Positions 17,625 through 27,159 of a DNA stretch of 64,000 nucleotides are shown here, piece by piece. Made by a program: the position numbers and the translations under genes. This stretch comes from Micromonospora echinofusca (GTDB taxonomy: Bacteria > Actinomycetota > Actinomycetes > Mycobacteriales > Micromonosporaceae), in assembly GCF_900091445.1 (NCBI RefSeq), contig NZ_LT607733.1:4863001-4927000 (forward strand), read 5' to 3'. Within the stretch, counting starts at the first letter, position 1; the number at the start of each line of letters is the position of its first letter. The notes below the pieces were generated by a model. The model did not search any database. It worked only from the letters and a program-made list of their open reading frames with translations, and was not told the DNA's origin.

Positions 17625-18260
17625 GTGAGTCAGCCGAGGTGGACCGTGGTGGTCCCGGTGAAGCGCCTCGCCGCCGCGAAGAGCCGGCTGCGCGGGGCGC
17701 TGCCGGCCGTACCGCACGAGGAGCTGGCGCTGGCCCTGGCCGCTGACACGGTCGCCGCGGTGCGGGCCTGTCCGGCGGTCGCCGGGGTCCTCGTCGTCAC
17801 CGACGACGCCCGCGTGGCCGAGGCCGCCCGCCGGGCGGGCGCCCGGGCACTGCCCGACGCCCCCGGCGCCGGGCTGAACGCCGCCTTCCGGCACGGCGCG
17901 GCGGCTGCGGGCGGCGGCTGGGTGGCCGGGCTGACCGCCGACCTGCCCGCGCTACGCCCGGCCGAGTTGGCGGCGGCGCTGCGGGCGGCGCAGGCGGCGC
18001 CCCGGGGCGTACGCCGGTTCGTGGCCGACGCCCCCAGCCGGGGCACCGTGCTGCTGGCCGCGCCGCCGGGCGTGGGCCTGGATCCCCGCTTCGGGGTCGG
18101 TTCGGCCGCCGCGCACGCCGCGAGCGGGGCGCTCGCCCTCACCGGGGACTGGCCGAGCCTGCGCCGGGACGTGGACACCGCCGACGACCTGGCCGCGGCG
18201 GCCCGGCTCGGGCTGGGGCCCCGCACGGCCGCGCTGGCCGCCGCCGGCTGCGCGGCCTGA
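17625..18260 (+). CDS. fbiD: Phosphoenolpyruvate/2-phospho-lactate guanylyltransferase for coenzyme F420
   Basis: A 211-residue nucleotidyltransferase of the CofC/FbiD family (WTVVVPVKRLAAAKSRL at the N-terminus, LTADLPAL near residue 105, DVDTADDL near the end). In actinobacteria FbiD activates phosphoenolpyruvate with GTP to start F420 side-chain assembly; archaeal CofC uses 2-phospho-L-lactate. Start is GTG at 17625. The order gpsA-fbiD-ppk-mutT1 matches M. tuberculosis Rv2982c-Rv2985, which strengthens the call. Confidence 0.92.
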   Translation: MSQPRWTVVVPVKRLAAAKSRLRGALPAVPHEELALALAADTVAAVRACPAVAGVLVVTDDARVAEAARRAGARALPDAPGAGLNAAFRHGAAAAGGGWVAGLTADLPALRPAELAAALRAAQAAPRGVRRFVADAPSRGTVLLAAPPGVGLDPRFGVGSAAAHAASGALALTGDWPSLRRDVDTADDLAAAARLGLGPRTAALAAAGCAA

Positions 18261-18280
18261 GGGCGTGTAGCGTGCGGGGC

Positions 18281-18478
18281 ATGCAGGGCACGGTGGCCAC
18301 CTACGACGCGGCGACCCGCAGCGGGACGCTGCTCCTCGACGACGGCACCGAGTTGGCCTTCCCGGCCCGGGCGTTCGACGCCTCCGGGCTGCGGCTGCTC
18401 CGCCTCGGTCAGCGGTTGCGCGTCGACACCGACGCCGCCGGCGAGGTGGTCCGGGTGACATTGCCGACGATGGCCTGA
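18281..18478 (+). CDS. Small cold-shock-like (OB fold) protein
   Basis: A 65-residue protein starting at ATG 18281. Its pattern (GTVATYDAATRSGTLLLDDG, then LAFPARAFDASGL, then LRLGQRLRVDTD) resembles a diverged cold-shock domain with five strands. The aromatic RNP1/RNP2 residues typical of CspA are mostly missing. Binding to single-stranded nucleic acid is therefore only a possibility. It is 20 bases after fbiD and probably in the same transcript. Confidence 0.75.
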   Translation: MQGTVATYDAATRSGTLLLDDGTELAFPARAFDASGLRLLRLGQRLRVDTDAAGEVVRVTLPTMA

Positions 18479-18491
18479 GCGGCTGGCCGAA

Positions 18492-18513
18492 GTTCATTTT
18501 GCGTTAACCGCAT
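18492..18513 (+). promoter_or_regulatory. Candidate PHO box (PhoP site) upstream of ppk
   Basis: Two consecutive 11-base units, GTTCATTTTGC and GTTAACCGCAT, 18 bases before the ppk start. The actinobacterial PhoP operator is known as direct 11-base repeats beginning with a GTTCACC-like heptamer. Here the heptamers are GTTCATT and GTTAACC. The stretch is AT-richer than its surroundings. A PhoP gene is not in the window, so regulation is inferred. Confidence 0.5.
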
Positions 18514-18531
18514 CCGGGTGATTATGGGCGG

Positions 18532-20937
18532 GTGAGCACCCCTCGCAAGCCCTCCGCCAACCGCCCGCACACCGACCCCGCCGCACCCCGCAACGGCGCC
18601 CGGTCCCGCGGCGCCGACGGCCGGTTCCACGCCGACCCGGCCGCCGCGACCCCGGAGGAGGCGCCCGCCGCGCCTCCTGGGAAGGCGACCGCCGCGACCC
18701 CGGGCGACACGCCCGCCGCGACCCCCGGGGCAGCGCCCGCCGCGACCGGCACGGCCGACGTCGCCGGTACCGGCGGTGCGGCCGCCTCCGCCGGGCTGGA
18801 GGAGGTGCTGGACGCGGCGCCGCCCGCCGAGGCGCCGGCGCCCGACCTCGTCGACGGGCCGCCCCCGCCGGAGCCGCTGCCGGAGGACCGCTTCCTCAAC
18901 CGGGAGCTCTCCTGGCTCGACTTCAACGCCCGGGTGCTGGCGCTCGCCGAGGACCCGCGCACGCCGCTGCTGGAGCGGGCCAAGTTCCTGGCGATCTTCG
19001 CCAGCAACCTCGACGAGTTCTACATGGTGCGGGTCGCGGGGCTCAAGCGCCGGCTCCAGGCCGGCCTGCCGGTACGCGGCGGCGACCGGATGCCGCTGCG
19101 TACCCAGTTGGAGCTGGTCGCCGGCAAGGCCGCGACGCTGGTGGCCCGGCACTCGGCCTGCTTCACCGACGACGTGCTGCCGAAGCTGGCCGCCGAGGAC
19201 ATCCGGATCCTGCGCTGGGCCGAACTGGACGACCCCGAGCGGGAGCGGCTGCGCACGTACTTCCGGGAGCAGATCTTCCCGGTGCTGACCCCGCTGGCGG
19301 TGGACCCGGCGCACCCCTTCCCGTACATCTCGGGGCGGTCGCTCAACCTCGCGGTGGCGGTCCGCGACCCCGACGGCGGCTCGGAGTTCTTCGCCCGGGT
19401 CAAGGTGCCGAACAACGTGCCCCGCTTCGTCCGGGTGCACCGTGGCCTGCCGGGCCTGCGGATGCTGCCGGTGGAGGACCTGATCTCGGTGCACCTGGGG
19501 CAGCTCTTCTCCGGCATGCAGGTGGTCGAGTGCCACCTGTTCCGGGTCACCCGCAACGCCGAGGTGGAGGTCGACGAGGACCGCGACGAGGACCTGCTCC
19601 AGGCGCTGGAGCGGGAGCTGGCCCGGCGCCGGTTCGGCCCGCCCGTGCGGCTGGAGGTGGCCGCCTCGGTCTCCGAGCACGTGCTCGAGCTGCTCGTCCG
19701 CGAGCTGGACATGCACGACCAGGAGGTGCTGCGGGTGCCCGGCCTGCTCGACCTCTCCGCGCTCTGGCAGCTCTACAACGAGGCCGACCGGCCGGACCTG
19801 AAGGATCCGCCGTTCGTGCCGGCCACCCACCCCCGGCTCACCGAGGGCGAGGTGCCGCGCAGCGTCTTCGCGACCCTGCGCGACGGGGACATCCTGGTCC
19901 ACCACCCGTACCACTCGTTCGCCACCAGCGTGCAGCGCTTCATCGAGCAGGCCGCCGCGGACCCGGACGTGCTGGCCATCAAGCAGACCCTCTACCGCAC
20001 CAGCGGCGACTCCCCCATCGTGGACGCGCTCGTCGACGCGGCGGCCGCCGGCAAGCAGGTGGTGGTGCTCGTCGAGCTGAAGGCGCGCTTCGACGAGGTG
20101 GCCAACATCGGCTGGGCGCGCACGCTGGAGCGCGCCGGCTGCCACGTCGTCTACGGCCTGGTCGGGCTCAAGACGCACTGCAAGACCGCCCTGGTCGTAC
20201 GCCAGGAGGGCAACCAGATCCGCCGCTACTGCCACATCGGCACCGGCAACTACCACCCGAAGACCGCCCGGCTCTACGAGGACTTCGGCATGCTCACGGC
20301 CGACCCGGAGATCGGCGCCGACCTGACCGACCTGTTCAACGTGCTGACCGGCTACAGCCGGCAGACCGCGTACCGGCGGCTGCTGGTGGCGCCGCAGGGC
20401 ATCCGCAGCGGGCTGATCGAGCGCATCGAGCGGGAGATCGCGCACGTCCGGCTGGGCATGCCCGGGCTCGTGCAGATCAAGGTGAACTCGCTGGTCGACG
20501 AGGAGATCACCGACGCGCTCTACCGGGCCTCCCGCGCCGGCGTCCACGTCGACCTGGTGATCCGGGGCATGTGCACGCTGCGCCCGGGGGTGCCCGGCCT
20601 GTCGGAGAACATCCGGGTCCGCTCGATCCTGGGCCGGTTCCTGGAGCACTCCCGGATCTTCCGGTTCGGCAACGACGGCGACGCCGAGTTCTGGATGGGC
20701 TCGGCCGACCTGATGCACCGCAACCTGGACCGCCGGGTCGAGGCGCTGGTGCGGGTGAGCGATCCCGTCGCCCGCGCCGAGCTGGACCACGTGCTGACCG
20801 CCGCGATGAGCCCGGACGTGGACGCCTTCGAGCTGGCACCGGACGGCACCTGGAGCCGGCGTACCGGCACGGCCGACGAGCCGCGGGTCCACCTCCAGGA
20901 GTTGTTGCTGCGTCGCGTCGGTGGCACGGCGGGCTGA
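18532..20937 (+). CDS. ppk: Polyphosphate kinase 1
   Basis: Makes polyphosphate from ATP reversibly. The 801-residue length includes an unusual N-terminal extension of about 115 residues rich in Ala, Pro and Thr (repeats such as [11 protein letters not shown] and [12 protein letters not shown]). The canonical PPK1 start [16 protein letters not shown] follows. The autophosphorylated His is in [20 protein letters not shown], and a second conserved His is in [13 protein letters not shown] at 18532 is the annotated start. An internal start nearer the conserved core is possible, since the extension is low-complexity. The putative PHO box just upstream suggests phosphate-responsive expression. Confidence 0.96.
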   Translation: MSTPRKPSANRPHTDPAAPRNGARSRGADGRFHADPAAATPEEAPAAPPGKATAATPGDTPAATPGAAPAATGTADVAGTGGAAASAGLEEVLDAAPPAEAPAPDLVDGPPPPEPLPEDRFLNRELSWLDFNARVLALAEDPRTPLLERAKFLAIFASNLDEFYMVRVAGLKRRLQAGLPVRGGDRMPLRTQLELVAGKAATLVARHSACFTDDVLPKLAAEDIRILRWAELDDPERERLRTYFREQIFPVLTPLAVDPAHPFPYISGRSLNLAVAVRDPDGGSEFFARVKVPNNVPRFVRVHRGLPGLRMLPVEDLISVHLGQLFSGMQVVECHLFRVTRNAEVEVDEDRDEDLLQALERELARRRFGPPVRLEVAASVSEHVLELLVRELDMHDQEVLRVPGLLDLSALWQLYNEADRPDLKDPPFVPATHPRLTEGEVPRSVFATLRDGDILVHHPYHSFATSVQRFIEQAAADPDVLAIKQTLYRTSGDSPIVDALVDAAAAGKQVVVLVELKARFDEVANIGWARTLERAGCHVVYGLVGLKTHCKTALVVRQEGNQIRRYCHIGTGNYHPKTARLYEDFGMLTADPEIGADLTDLFNVLTGYSRQTAYRRLLVAPQGIRSGLIERIEREIAHVRLGMPGLVQIKVNSLVDEEITDALYRASRAGVHVDLVIRGMCTLRPGVPGLSENIRVRSILGRFLEHSRIFRFGNDGDAEFWMGSADLMHRNLDRRVEALVRVSDPVARAELDHVLTAAMSPDVDAFELAPDGTWSRRTGTADEPRVHLQELLLRRVGGTAG

Positions 20938-20961
20938 CCCGTACGCGCATAGGCTGACCAG

Positions 20962-21921
20962 ATGCTGGATGAGCGGGACGCGGCCGGCCCCGGTCGGAGC
21001 TGGCCGACCGCAGGCGGCGACGCGAGGCCGCCGGTCCGGGCGGCGGGCGGTGTCGTGTGGCGTCCCGCCGGCGACCCCGGGCCGGCCGACGGGCACGCGC
21101 GCGGCGGGGTGCTGGTCTGCCTGGTGCACCGGCCCCGCTACGGCGACTGGTCGCTGCCCAAGGGCAAGCTGGAACGCGGCGAGCATCCGCTGCTCGCCGC
21201 CGTCCGGGAGGTGGCCGAGGAGGCCGACGTCCGGGCGGTGCCGCAGGTACGGCTGCCGACCGTGCGCTACCGCAGCGAGGGCCGCCCGAAGGTGGTCGAC
21301 TACTGGTCGATGCGGGCGGTGGCCACCGGCGGCTTCCAGCCGGCCACCGAGGTCGACGACGTGCGCTGGCTGGGCGTCGACGAGGCGGTCCGGCTGGTCA
21401 GCTACCCGCACGACGCCGAGGTGCTGGCCGCGTTCGCGGCCCTGCCGACGGTCACCGGGACGGTGACGCTGGTCCGGCACGCCCACGCCGGCAAGCGGGC
21501 CACCTGGTCCGGCCCCGACACCGCCCGGCCGCTCGACGCGCAGGGCTGGGCGCAGGCCCACGCGCTCGCCCCGCTGGTGGCGCTGTCCCGCCCGGGACGC
21601 CTGCTGTCGGCGTCGGCCCGCCGCTGCGTACAGACCCTCGATCCGGCGGCGGCGCTGCTCGACCTGCCGATCGAGGTCGACGGCGACCTGGACGAGCCGC
21701 GCCCCGGCCAGCACCCCGACGAGTGCACGCTGGCCGCCGCCGCCCGCCTGGCCGCGCTGGCGGCCACCGGGGAGCCCGCCGCGGTGTGCAGCCAGGGCAA
21801 GGTGATCCCGGGCGCCCTGGCCAAGCTCAGCGGGCGGCCGGACGACCTCACCACGCCGAAGGGCGGCGGCTGGCTGCTCGCCTTCGCGGGCGACCGGCTG
21901 CTCGCCCTCGACCGCCTCTGA
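20962..21921 (+). CDS. mutT1: MutT1-type Nudix hydrolase fused to a histidine-phosphatase domain
   Basis: A 319-residue two-domain protein like mycobacterial MutT1, which sanitises 8-oxo-dGTP and removes phosphates from nucleotides. The N-terminal Nudix domain (about 25-160) has the box beginning GKLERGEH and continuing REVAEEADV; the consensus Gly of the EExG end is Asp here. The C-terminal phosphatase domain has the RHA motif in LVRHAHAGK. At the second catalytic position the text is CSQGKVIPG, with Gln where SixA-type enzymes often have His. It is 24 bases after ppk, as in M. tuberculosis. Confidence 0.9.
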   Translation: MLDERDAAGPGRSWPTAGGDARPPVRAAGGVVWRPAGDPGPADGHARGGVLVCLVHRPRYGDWSLPKGKLERGEHPLLAAVREVAEEADVRAVPQVRLPTVRYRSEGRPKVVDYWSMRAVATGGFQPATEVDDVRWLGVDEAVRLVSYPHDAEVLAAFAALPTVTGTVTLVRHAHAGKRATWSGPDTARPLDAQGWAQAHALAPLVALSRPGRLLSASARRCVQTLDPAAALLDLPIEVDGDLDEPRPGQHPDECTLAAAARLAALAATGEPAAVCSQGKVIPGALAKLSGRPDDLTTPKGGGWLLAFAGDRLLALDRL

Positions 21922-22025
21922 CACGGATCAGGCCGCCCTCGACCGCCTCCGACGGGGACGACGCGGAAGCGGGTCACCGGCCGGGCCGCCCCGGGACGGC
22001 ACGGACGCGGGCGCGTGCGGGCGGG

Positions 22026-24077
22026 TCAGCCCCGGGGCAGGGTCAGGGTCACCGCGACCGGCAGGTGGTCGCTGGCCGTCCCGGGCGGGGCCGCCGCCTC
22101 GCCGGCCGTCAGGTCGGGCGTGACGAAGACGTGGTCGATCTGCTGGCGCGGGGCGTCGGCCGGGCTGGTCGGCAGGGGACGGGCGGCGGCCAGCGCGTCG
22201 ACCAGACCCGCCCGGGTGAACTCCGCGAACGCCGGGTCGCCCGGCTCGGTGTTCAGGTCGCCGGCGACCACCAGGGGCCGGCCGGCCGCGTACCGCACGG
22301 CGAAGTCGGCGACCGCGCGGGCCTGGACCACCGGATCCTCGCCGGGCGGCGGTTGCAGGTGGGTGGCGACCACCGCGAGGCGGACGTCCTCGCTGAAGTC
22401 GACCGTGATCCCGAGCGCCTGCGCCCCGGTGGGCGCGCCGACCGCCGGCAGCGGCCGGGTCCGCGCCGCGTCCAGGGGCCACCGGCTCAGCACGGCGTCG
22501 CCCCAGAGCGGATCGGCGGCCGGCGCGAAGACGTACGGCATGTCCAGCCGCTCGGCCAGCAGGTCGAGCGTGTCGTGCCCGCCGTTGAGCAGCCAGCCCC
22601 GGTCCACCTCGCTGAGTGCCACGACGTCGGCCCCCGCGGCGGCGCGCGCCAGCGCGTCCGGGTCGAAGCGGCCGTGGATCCCGAACCCCATCCGGACGTT
22701 GTACGCCACCACCCGCACCGTCTCCGGCGGTCCGTCCCGGTTGCTGGCGGACAGCAGCTCGTCGCTGGCCACCGCCGCCAGCAGCGTCAGTACGGCGGCC
22801 GAGGCGGCCGTCCACACCGGCGGCAGCGACGGGCGGAGCGGACCCGGGGCCGGACGACCGGCCGCGCCACCCGCCCGGGCGGGGCCGCGCGGAGGGGCGG
22901 GCCGGGTCGCCAGCGCGACGGCGGCGACCAGCACCGCCACCGCCACCGGCACCCCCGCGTTGGGGTGGCCGAGGTCGTACGCGGCGTAGTAGGCCACCGC
23001 CGCGACGGCGAAGACGAGCATCCCGGCGGTGGCGGCGTACCCGCGCCGCCCGGCCGCCCGTGCCGGGTCCTGCCCGCCGCCGTCCTGGGCCCGGCCCTGC
23101 CCGCCGCCATCGCCCTGGGCCGGGTCCTGTCCGCCGTGGTCGGGACCCGGGGCGCCGGTGGCGTCGGTGCCGCCCCGGGTCCCGCCGTCGGCCGCGCCGG
23201 CCGACGCCAGGCACGCGCCGAGGCCGACGGCACTGAGCAGGACGGCCGGCAGCAGCAGCTCCCCGCGTTCGAGGGCGACGAGGACGGCCCCGACGACCAG
23301 CGCCACCGGCCCGAGCCACCGCCAGGCACCCCGGCGGGGCGACGCCAGCGCGGCGAGCAGGAACCCGCCGACGGCCACGGCGAGCGGGGCGGCGCCGAAC
23401 AGCGGCACCGTGGCCACCCCCACCGCGTCGGCGGGGTCCGAGCGCAGCAGCCCGAACTGGTACGACGTCGCCGTCCGGGCGACCGCCGGGGAGAGCGCCA
23501 CCATGCCGGCCAGCAGCAGCGCGGGCCCGGCCAGCAGCCAGCTCCGTACGCCGCCCGGGCCGGCCGCCGACGCGGGCCGCGCCTGCCCGGCCAGGAAGAG
23601 GCCCGAGACCGCGACGGCGGCGAGCCACGCCGGCCAGTCCCCGAAGAACGCCGAGCGGTACGTGTCCAGCGCCGTATGCAGCAGGGCGCCGACCGCCAGC
23701 CCGAGGGCCAGCCCGGGTACGGGGCGGTCGGTGGTGGCGGCGGCGCCGGCGAGCCAGACCAGCCCGGCGAGCAGCCCGGCCGTGGCGAGCCAGAGCTGGA
23801 GGGGCCCGCCCGGCTGGCCGTTGACGGCGAGGCGGGCCACGACCAGCAGCACCGCGGCGGTGAGCGTGACGGGGCGGGCGCCGACCCGGCGGATCAGCGC
23901 GGGCGCGGCCAGGGCGAGCAGGAACCAGCCGAACGCGAAGGCCCCCAGCAGTTCGGCGGGGGTCGAGGCGGCCTGCCCGAAGATGGTGATGACCGCCGGC
24001 AGGAAGACGCGCAGGACGTCGACCAGGAGCACGACGCCGAGGGCGAGGGTGACGGTGGGGAAATGGCGGTAGCGCAC
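22026..24077 (-). CDS. Polytopic membrane protein with C-terminal endonuclease/exonuclease/phosphatase domain
   Basis: A 683-residue protein. About the first 440 residues form many hydrophobic segments (probably ten or more membrane helices, beginning TVTLALGVVLLVDVLRVFLP), interrupted by a glycine/glutamine-rich loop. From about residue 455 an EEP hydrolase domain follows with VVAYNVRMG, LSEVDRGW, VVAGDLNTEPGD, QQIDHVF and SDHLPVAV, which hold the usual Asn, Glu, Asp and His catalytic residues. Likely a membrane-anchored phosphodiesterase or sphingomyelinase-like enzyme; the substrate is unknown. It is inserted between mutT1 and hup relative to the mycobacterial order. Confidence 0.82.
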   Translation of the reverse strand: MRYRHFPTVTLALGVVLLVDVLRVFLPAVITIFGQAASTPAELLGAFAFGWFLLALAAPALIRRVGARPVTLTAAVLLVVARLAVNGQPGGPLQLWLATAGLLAGLVWLAGAAATTDRPVPGLALGLAVGALLHTALDTYRSAFFGDWPAWLAAVAVSGLFLAGQARPASAAGPGGVRSWLLAGPALLLAGMVALSPAVARTATSYQFGLLRSDPADAVGVATVPLFGAAPLAVAVGGFLLAALASPRRGAWRWLGPVALVVGAVLVALERGELLLPAVLLSAVGLGACLASAGAADGGTRGGTDATGAPGPDHGGQDPAQGDGGGQGRAQDGGGQDPARAAGRRGYAATAGMLVFAVAAVAYYAAYDLGHPNAGVPVAVAVLVAAVALATRPAPPRGPARAGGAAGRPAPGPLRPSLPPVWTAASAAVLTLLAAVASDELLSASNRDGPPETVRVVAYNVRMGFGIHGRFDPDALARAAAGADVVALSEVDRGWLLNGGHDTLDLLAERLDMPYVFAPAADPLWGDAVLSRWPLDAARTRPLPAVGAPTGAQALGITVDFSEDVRLAVVATHLQPPPGEDPVVQARAVADFAVRYAAGRPLVVAGDLNTEPGDPAFAEFTRAGLVDALAAARPLPTSPADAPRQQIDHVFVTPDLTAGEAAAPPGTASDHLPVAVTLTLPRG

Positions 24078-24160
24078 CGGGGGGCTGCCTTTCGCCGACC
24101 GGAAGGGGTGCGGCGATTCTGCGGGCGGGGCACCGTCCCGGTCAACGGTCGGGGGCGGAC

Positions 24161-24202
24161 ACGACGAAGGGCGTCCACCGGCCGGTGGACGCCCTTCGTC
24201 GT
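24161..24202 (-). terminator. Perfect 42-base palindrome, terminator of hup
   Basis: The two 21-base arms 24161-24181 and 24182-24202 are exact reverse complements with no unpaired centre; the left arm begins ACGACGAAGGGCG. It lies 10 bases after the hup stop codon. A hairpin of this strength will stop transcription in either direction and isolates hup from the membrane EEP gene. Confidence 0.8.
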
Positions 24203-24212
24203 ACCGCTGGGC

Positions 24213-24929
24213 TCAGCGCTTGGCCGCGGCCTTCTTGGCCGGGGCCTTCTTCGCGGTGGTCTTCTTGGCCGCCGCGCTCTTGCTCGCCGTCGTGGCGGTC
24301 TTCTTCGCCGCCGTGGCCTTCGTCGCCGCGGTGGTCTTCTTCGCCGGGGCGGCCTTGGTGGTCGCGGTCTTCTTCGCCGCGGTGGTCTTGGTCGCCTTCG
24401 CCGCGGGGGCCTTCTTGGCCGCCGTGGTCGCCTTGGCCCCGGTCGCCTTCGCGCCCGCCGCCTTGGCTCCGGTGGCCTTGGCTCCAGTGGCCTTCGCCCC
24501 GGTCGCCTTGGTCCCGGTGGCCTTGGCCCCGGTGGCCTTCGCCCCGGTCGCCTTGGCCCCCGTCGTCTTGGCCGCCGCCGTGGTCTTGGCGGCGGACGTG
24601 GTCTTGGCGGCGGCCGCCGTGCTCTTCTTCGCCGCCGCCGTGGCCTTCGGCACCTTGCCGCTGGCCACCATCTCCTTGAACCCGGCGCCGGGACGGAAGG
24701 TCGGGACGGATGTCTTCTTGACCTTCACCGCCTCGCCGGTCCGCGGGTTGCGCGCTGTTCGGGCGCCCCGGACGCGCTTTTCGAACGCTCCGAATCCGGT
24801 GATCGCCACCTTCTCGCCCTTGGTGACCGCCGCCTGGACCTCAGCGAGGACCGCGTCGAGCGCGGCCGTCGCCGTCTTCCGGTCCCCCAGGCGAACGGCG
24901 AGCGCCTCGATGAGCTCGGCCTTGTTCAC
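24213..24929 (-). CDS. hup: HU-family nucleoid protein with long Lys/Ala-rich tail
   Basis: A 238-residue histone-like protein (HupB/HlpA type). Residues 1-90 are the HU fold ([50 protein letters not shown]). The rest is a basic tail rich in Lys, Ala and Thr. It includes nine consecutive KATGA-like pentads around the middle and [12 protein letters not shown] modules near the end, resembling histone H1. The tail binds DNA and is a target for lysine modification in mycobacteria. GTG at 24927-24929 after GGGAGGAAG is the start. Position next to leuCD matches hupB-leuD-leuC elsewhere in actinobacteria. Confidence 0.95.
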   Translation of the reverse strand: MNKAELIEALAVRLGDRKTATAALDAVLAEVQAAVTKGEKVAITGFGAFEKRVRGARTARNPRTGEAVKVKKTSVPTFRPGAGFKEMVASGKVPKATAAAKKSTAAAAKTTSAAKTTAAAKTTGAKATGAKATGAKATGTKATGAKATGAKATGAKAAGAKATGAKATTAAKKAPAAKATKTTAAKKTATTKAAPAKKTTAATKATAAKKTATTASKSAAAKKTTAKKAPAKKAAAKR

Positions 24930-25045
24930 GACTTCCTCCCGATTGTGCAACTGACTCGACGCGAGCCATTCTGCGCGCACCGTATGCCCTGTGCTGCCGG
25001 GACACAAACATTCGGTCGAAAAAAGCCCTTGTGTCGTAACGGATT

Positions 25046-25074
25046 CGCCCCCACCGGTGAGACCGGTGGGGGCG
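25046..25074 (-). terminator. Intrinsic terminator of leuCD
   Basis: Perfect 13-base arms CGCCCCCACCGGT / ACCGGTGGGGGCG around a 3-base loop, 27 bases after the leuD stop. On the minus strand it is followed by a GGGCTTTTTT tract about 30 bases on. Confidence 0.75.
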
Positions 25075-25101
25075 GAAACCGCTGTGCGATCGGGCGTACG
25101 G

Positions 25102-25689
25102 CTATGCGACCGAGGGCAGGAACGGCGGCCGACCGGCCTCGAAGGCACTGATCTGCGCCTCGTGGCGGAGGGTGAGTCCAATGTCGTCCAAGCCCTCCAG
25201 CAACCGCCAGCGGCTGAAGTCGTCCAACGGGAACGACCAGGTGGCCTCCCCGAGACGCACCTCGCGGGCGGTCAGGTCGACCGTGACCGGAGTGCGCGGG
25301 TCGGCCTCCACCCGGTCCCAGATCTCCTCGACCGCCTTCAATTCCAGCTCGACCGGGAGCAGACCCTCCTTGAGGGCGTTGCCGCGGAAGATGTCGCCGA
25401 AGCGGGGCGAGATCACGGCGCGGAAGCCCCAGTCGCGCAGCGCCCAGACGGCGTGCTCCCGGGAGGAGCCCGTGCCGAACTCCGGACCGGCCACAAGAAT
25501 CGACGCACCCGAATGGGCGTGATCGTTGAGGACGAATTCCGGGTCCTCGCGCCAGGCGCTGAACAAGCCGTCCGCGAAACCGGTCCGGGTCACCCGCTTG
25601 AGGTACACGGCGGGGATGATCTGATCGGTGTCCACGTTGGACCGCCGCAGCGGCACGGCGGTGCCCGTGTGGGTGGTGAACCTCTCCAT
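25102..25689 (-). CDS. leuD: 3-isopropylmalate dehydratase small subunit
   Basis: Small subunit of isopropylmalate isomerase, which with LeuC converts 2-isopropylmalate to 3-isopropylmalate and (R)-citramalate to 3-methylmalate. The 195 residues include [19 protein letters not shown] and [17 protein letters not shown], the swivelling-domain signatures. It follows leuC after 12 bases. Because cimA is in the same window, this enzyme probably serves both leucine and isoleucine synthesis. Confidence 0.97.
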   Translation of the reverse strand: MERFTTHTGTAVPLRRSNVDTDQIIPAVYLKRVTRTGFADGLFSAWREDPEFVLNDHAHSGASILVAGPEFGTGSSREHAVWALRDWGFRAVISPRFGDIFRGNALKEGLLPVELELKAVEEIWDRVEADPRTPVTVDLTAREVRLGEATWSFPLDDFSRWRLLEGLDDIGLTLRHEAQISAFEAGRPPFLPSVA

Positions 25690-25701
25690 CTGGGTGCCCT
25701 T

Positions 25702-27150
25702 CTACAGGTCGGCGGGAGCGGCCAGCCGGCCCGCCACGGCGGTGGCGGCGGCGACCGGCGGGGAGACCAGGTGGGTGCGTCCGCCCCGGCCCTGGCGGCC
25801 CTCGAAGTTGCGGTTGGAGGTGGAGGCGGAGCGCTGCCCCGGCGAGAGCGTGTCGGGGTTCATGCCGAGGCACATGGAGCAGCCGGCGAAGCGCCACTCG
25901 GCGCCGGCGTCGGTGAAGACCTTGTCCAGCCCTTCCGCCTCCGCCGCCTCGCGCACGGCGGCGGAACCGGGCACGACCAGCATGCGTACCCCGTCGGCGA
26001 CCCGGTTGCCGCGCAGCACGTCGGCGGCGGCCCGCAGGTCCTCCAGCCGGCCGTTGGTGCAGGAGCCGACGAAGACCACGTCGACCGCGAGGTCCCGCAG
26101 CGGGGTGCCGGGGCGCAGGTCCATGTACTCCAGCGCCCGCCGGGCGGCCGTCCGCTCGGCCTCGGTGCCGAACTCCTCCGGCGTGGGCACCACCGCGCCC
26201 AGCGGCGCGCCCTGACCGGGGTTGGTGCCCCAGGTGACGAACGGGGTGACGGCGCCGGCGTCCAGGGTCACCTCGGCGTCGAAGGTCGCGCCCTCGTCCG
26301 TGGGCAGGGTCCGCCACCACTCGACCGCCGCGTCCCAGTCGGCGCCCTTCGGCGCGTTGGGCCGCCCCTTCAGGTACGCGAAGGTGGTCTCGTCCGGCGC
26401 GATCATGCCGGCCTTGGCGCCCCACTCGATGGACATGTTGGCGATCGTCATCCGCCCCTCCATGGACAGCGACCGGATCGCCTCGCCGCGGTACTCGACG
26501 ATGTGCCCGCGCCCGCCGCCCGTGCCGACCTGGGCGATCAGCGCGAGGATCAGGTCCTTGGCGGTGACCCCCGGGGCGAGCCGCCCCGTCACGTTCACCG
26601 CCATCGTCCTCGGCCGGGCCTGCGGCAGCGTCTGGGTGGCCAGCACGTGCTCGACCTCACTCGTGCCGATGCCGAACGCGAGCGCGCCGAACGCGCCGTG
26701 GGTGGCCGTGTGCGAGTCGCCACAGACGATGGTCATGCCGGGCTGGGTGACGCCGAGCTGCGGGCCGATGACGTGCACGATGCCCTGGTTCTCGTCGCCC
26801 AGCGGGTGCAGTCGCACGCCGAACTCGGCGCAGTTGCGCCGCAGCGTCTCGATCTGCGTACGCGAGGTGGGGTCGGCGATGGTGAGCAGGTCGCCGCGCC
26901 GCTGCCGGAACGACGGGTCGGCGTACCCCGTCGGGGTGTTGTGGTCCTCCGTCGCGAGCGTGAGGTCGGTGCGGCGCACGCGGCGCCCGGCGAGGCGCAG
27001 CCCGTCGAAGGCCTGCGGGCTCGTCACCTCGTGCAGCAGGTGCAGGTCGATGAAGAGCAGATCGGGCTCGCCCTCGGCGGACCGTACGACGTGCGCGTCC
27101 CAGACCTTCTCGGCCAGGGTCCTCGGCTCGGCAGTAGTGACTCCCACCAT
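25702..27150 (-). CDS. leuC: 3-isopropylmalate dehydratase large subunit
   Basis: Catalytic [4Fe-4S] subunit of isopropylmalate isomerase, 482 residues. The iron-sulfur cysteines are seen in [12 protein letters not shown] near residue 350 and [13 protein letters not shown] near residue 413. [20 protein letters not shown] is the aconitase-family signature. The gene starts only 49 bases from the ndgR start on the other strand. This compact divergent arrangement is typical of IclR control of leuCD. Confidence 0.97.
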   Translation of the reverse strand: MVGVTTAEPRTLAEKVWDAHVVRSAEGEPDLLFIDLHLLHEVTSPQAFDGLRLAGRRVRRTDLTLATEDHNTPTGYADPSFRQRRGDLLTIADPTSRTQIETLRRNCAEFGVRLHPLGDENQGIVHVIGPQLGVTQPGMTIVCGDSHTATHGAFGALAFGIGTSEVEHVLATQTLPQARPRTMAVNVTGRLAPGVTAKDLILALIAQVGTGGGRGHIVEYRGEAIRSLSMEGRMTIANMSIEWGAKAGMIAPDETTFAYLKGRPNAPKGADWDAAVEWWRTLPTDEGATFDAEVTLDAGAVTPFVTWGTNPGQGAPLGAVVPTPEEFGTEAERTAARRALEYMDLRPGTPLRDLAVDVVFVGSCTNGRLEDLRAAADVLRGNRVADGVRMLVVPGSAAVREAAEAEGLDKVFTDAGAEWRFAGCSMCLGMNPDTLSPGQRSASTSNRNFEGRQGRGGRTHLVSPPVAAATAVAGRLAAPADL

Positions 27151-27159
27151 CTGGACATC

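Noticed and set aside
18409..21924. A 1171-residue minus-strand open frame opposite ppk and mutT1
   Set aside because: It is the antisense shadow of two clearly identified genes; composition (Arg, Gly, Val, His-rich without motifs) is typical of shadow frames in high-GC DNA.
24430..24560. Regular 15-base repeats that resemble a CRISPR-like or VNTR array
   Set aside because: They are in frame with the hup tail and encode KATGA pentads with no unique spacers, so they are coding repeats.
21057..25151. A 1364-residue plus-strand open frame opposite the EEP protein and hup
   Set aside because: Antisense shadow; the poly-Gly/Arg/Leu content arises from the reverse of the HU tail repeats.
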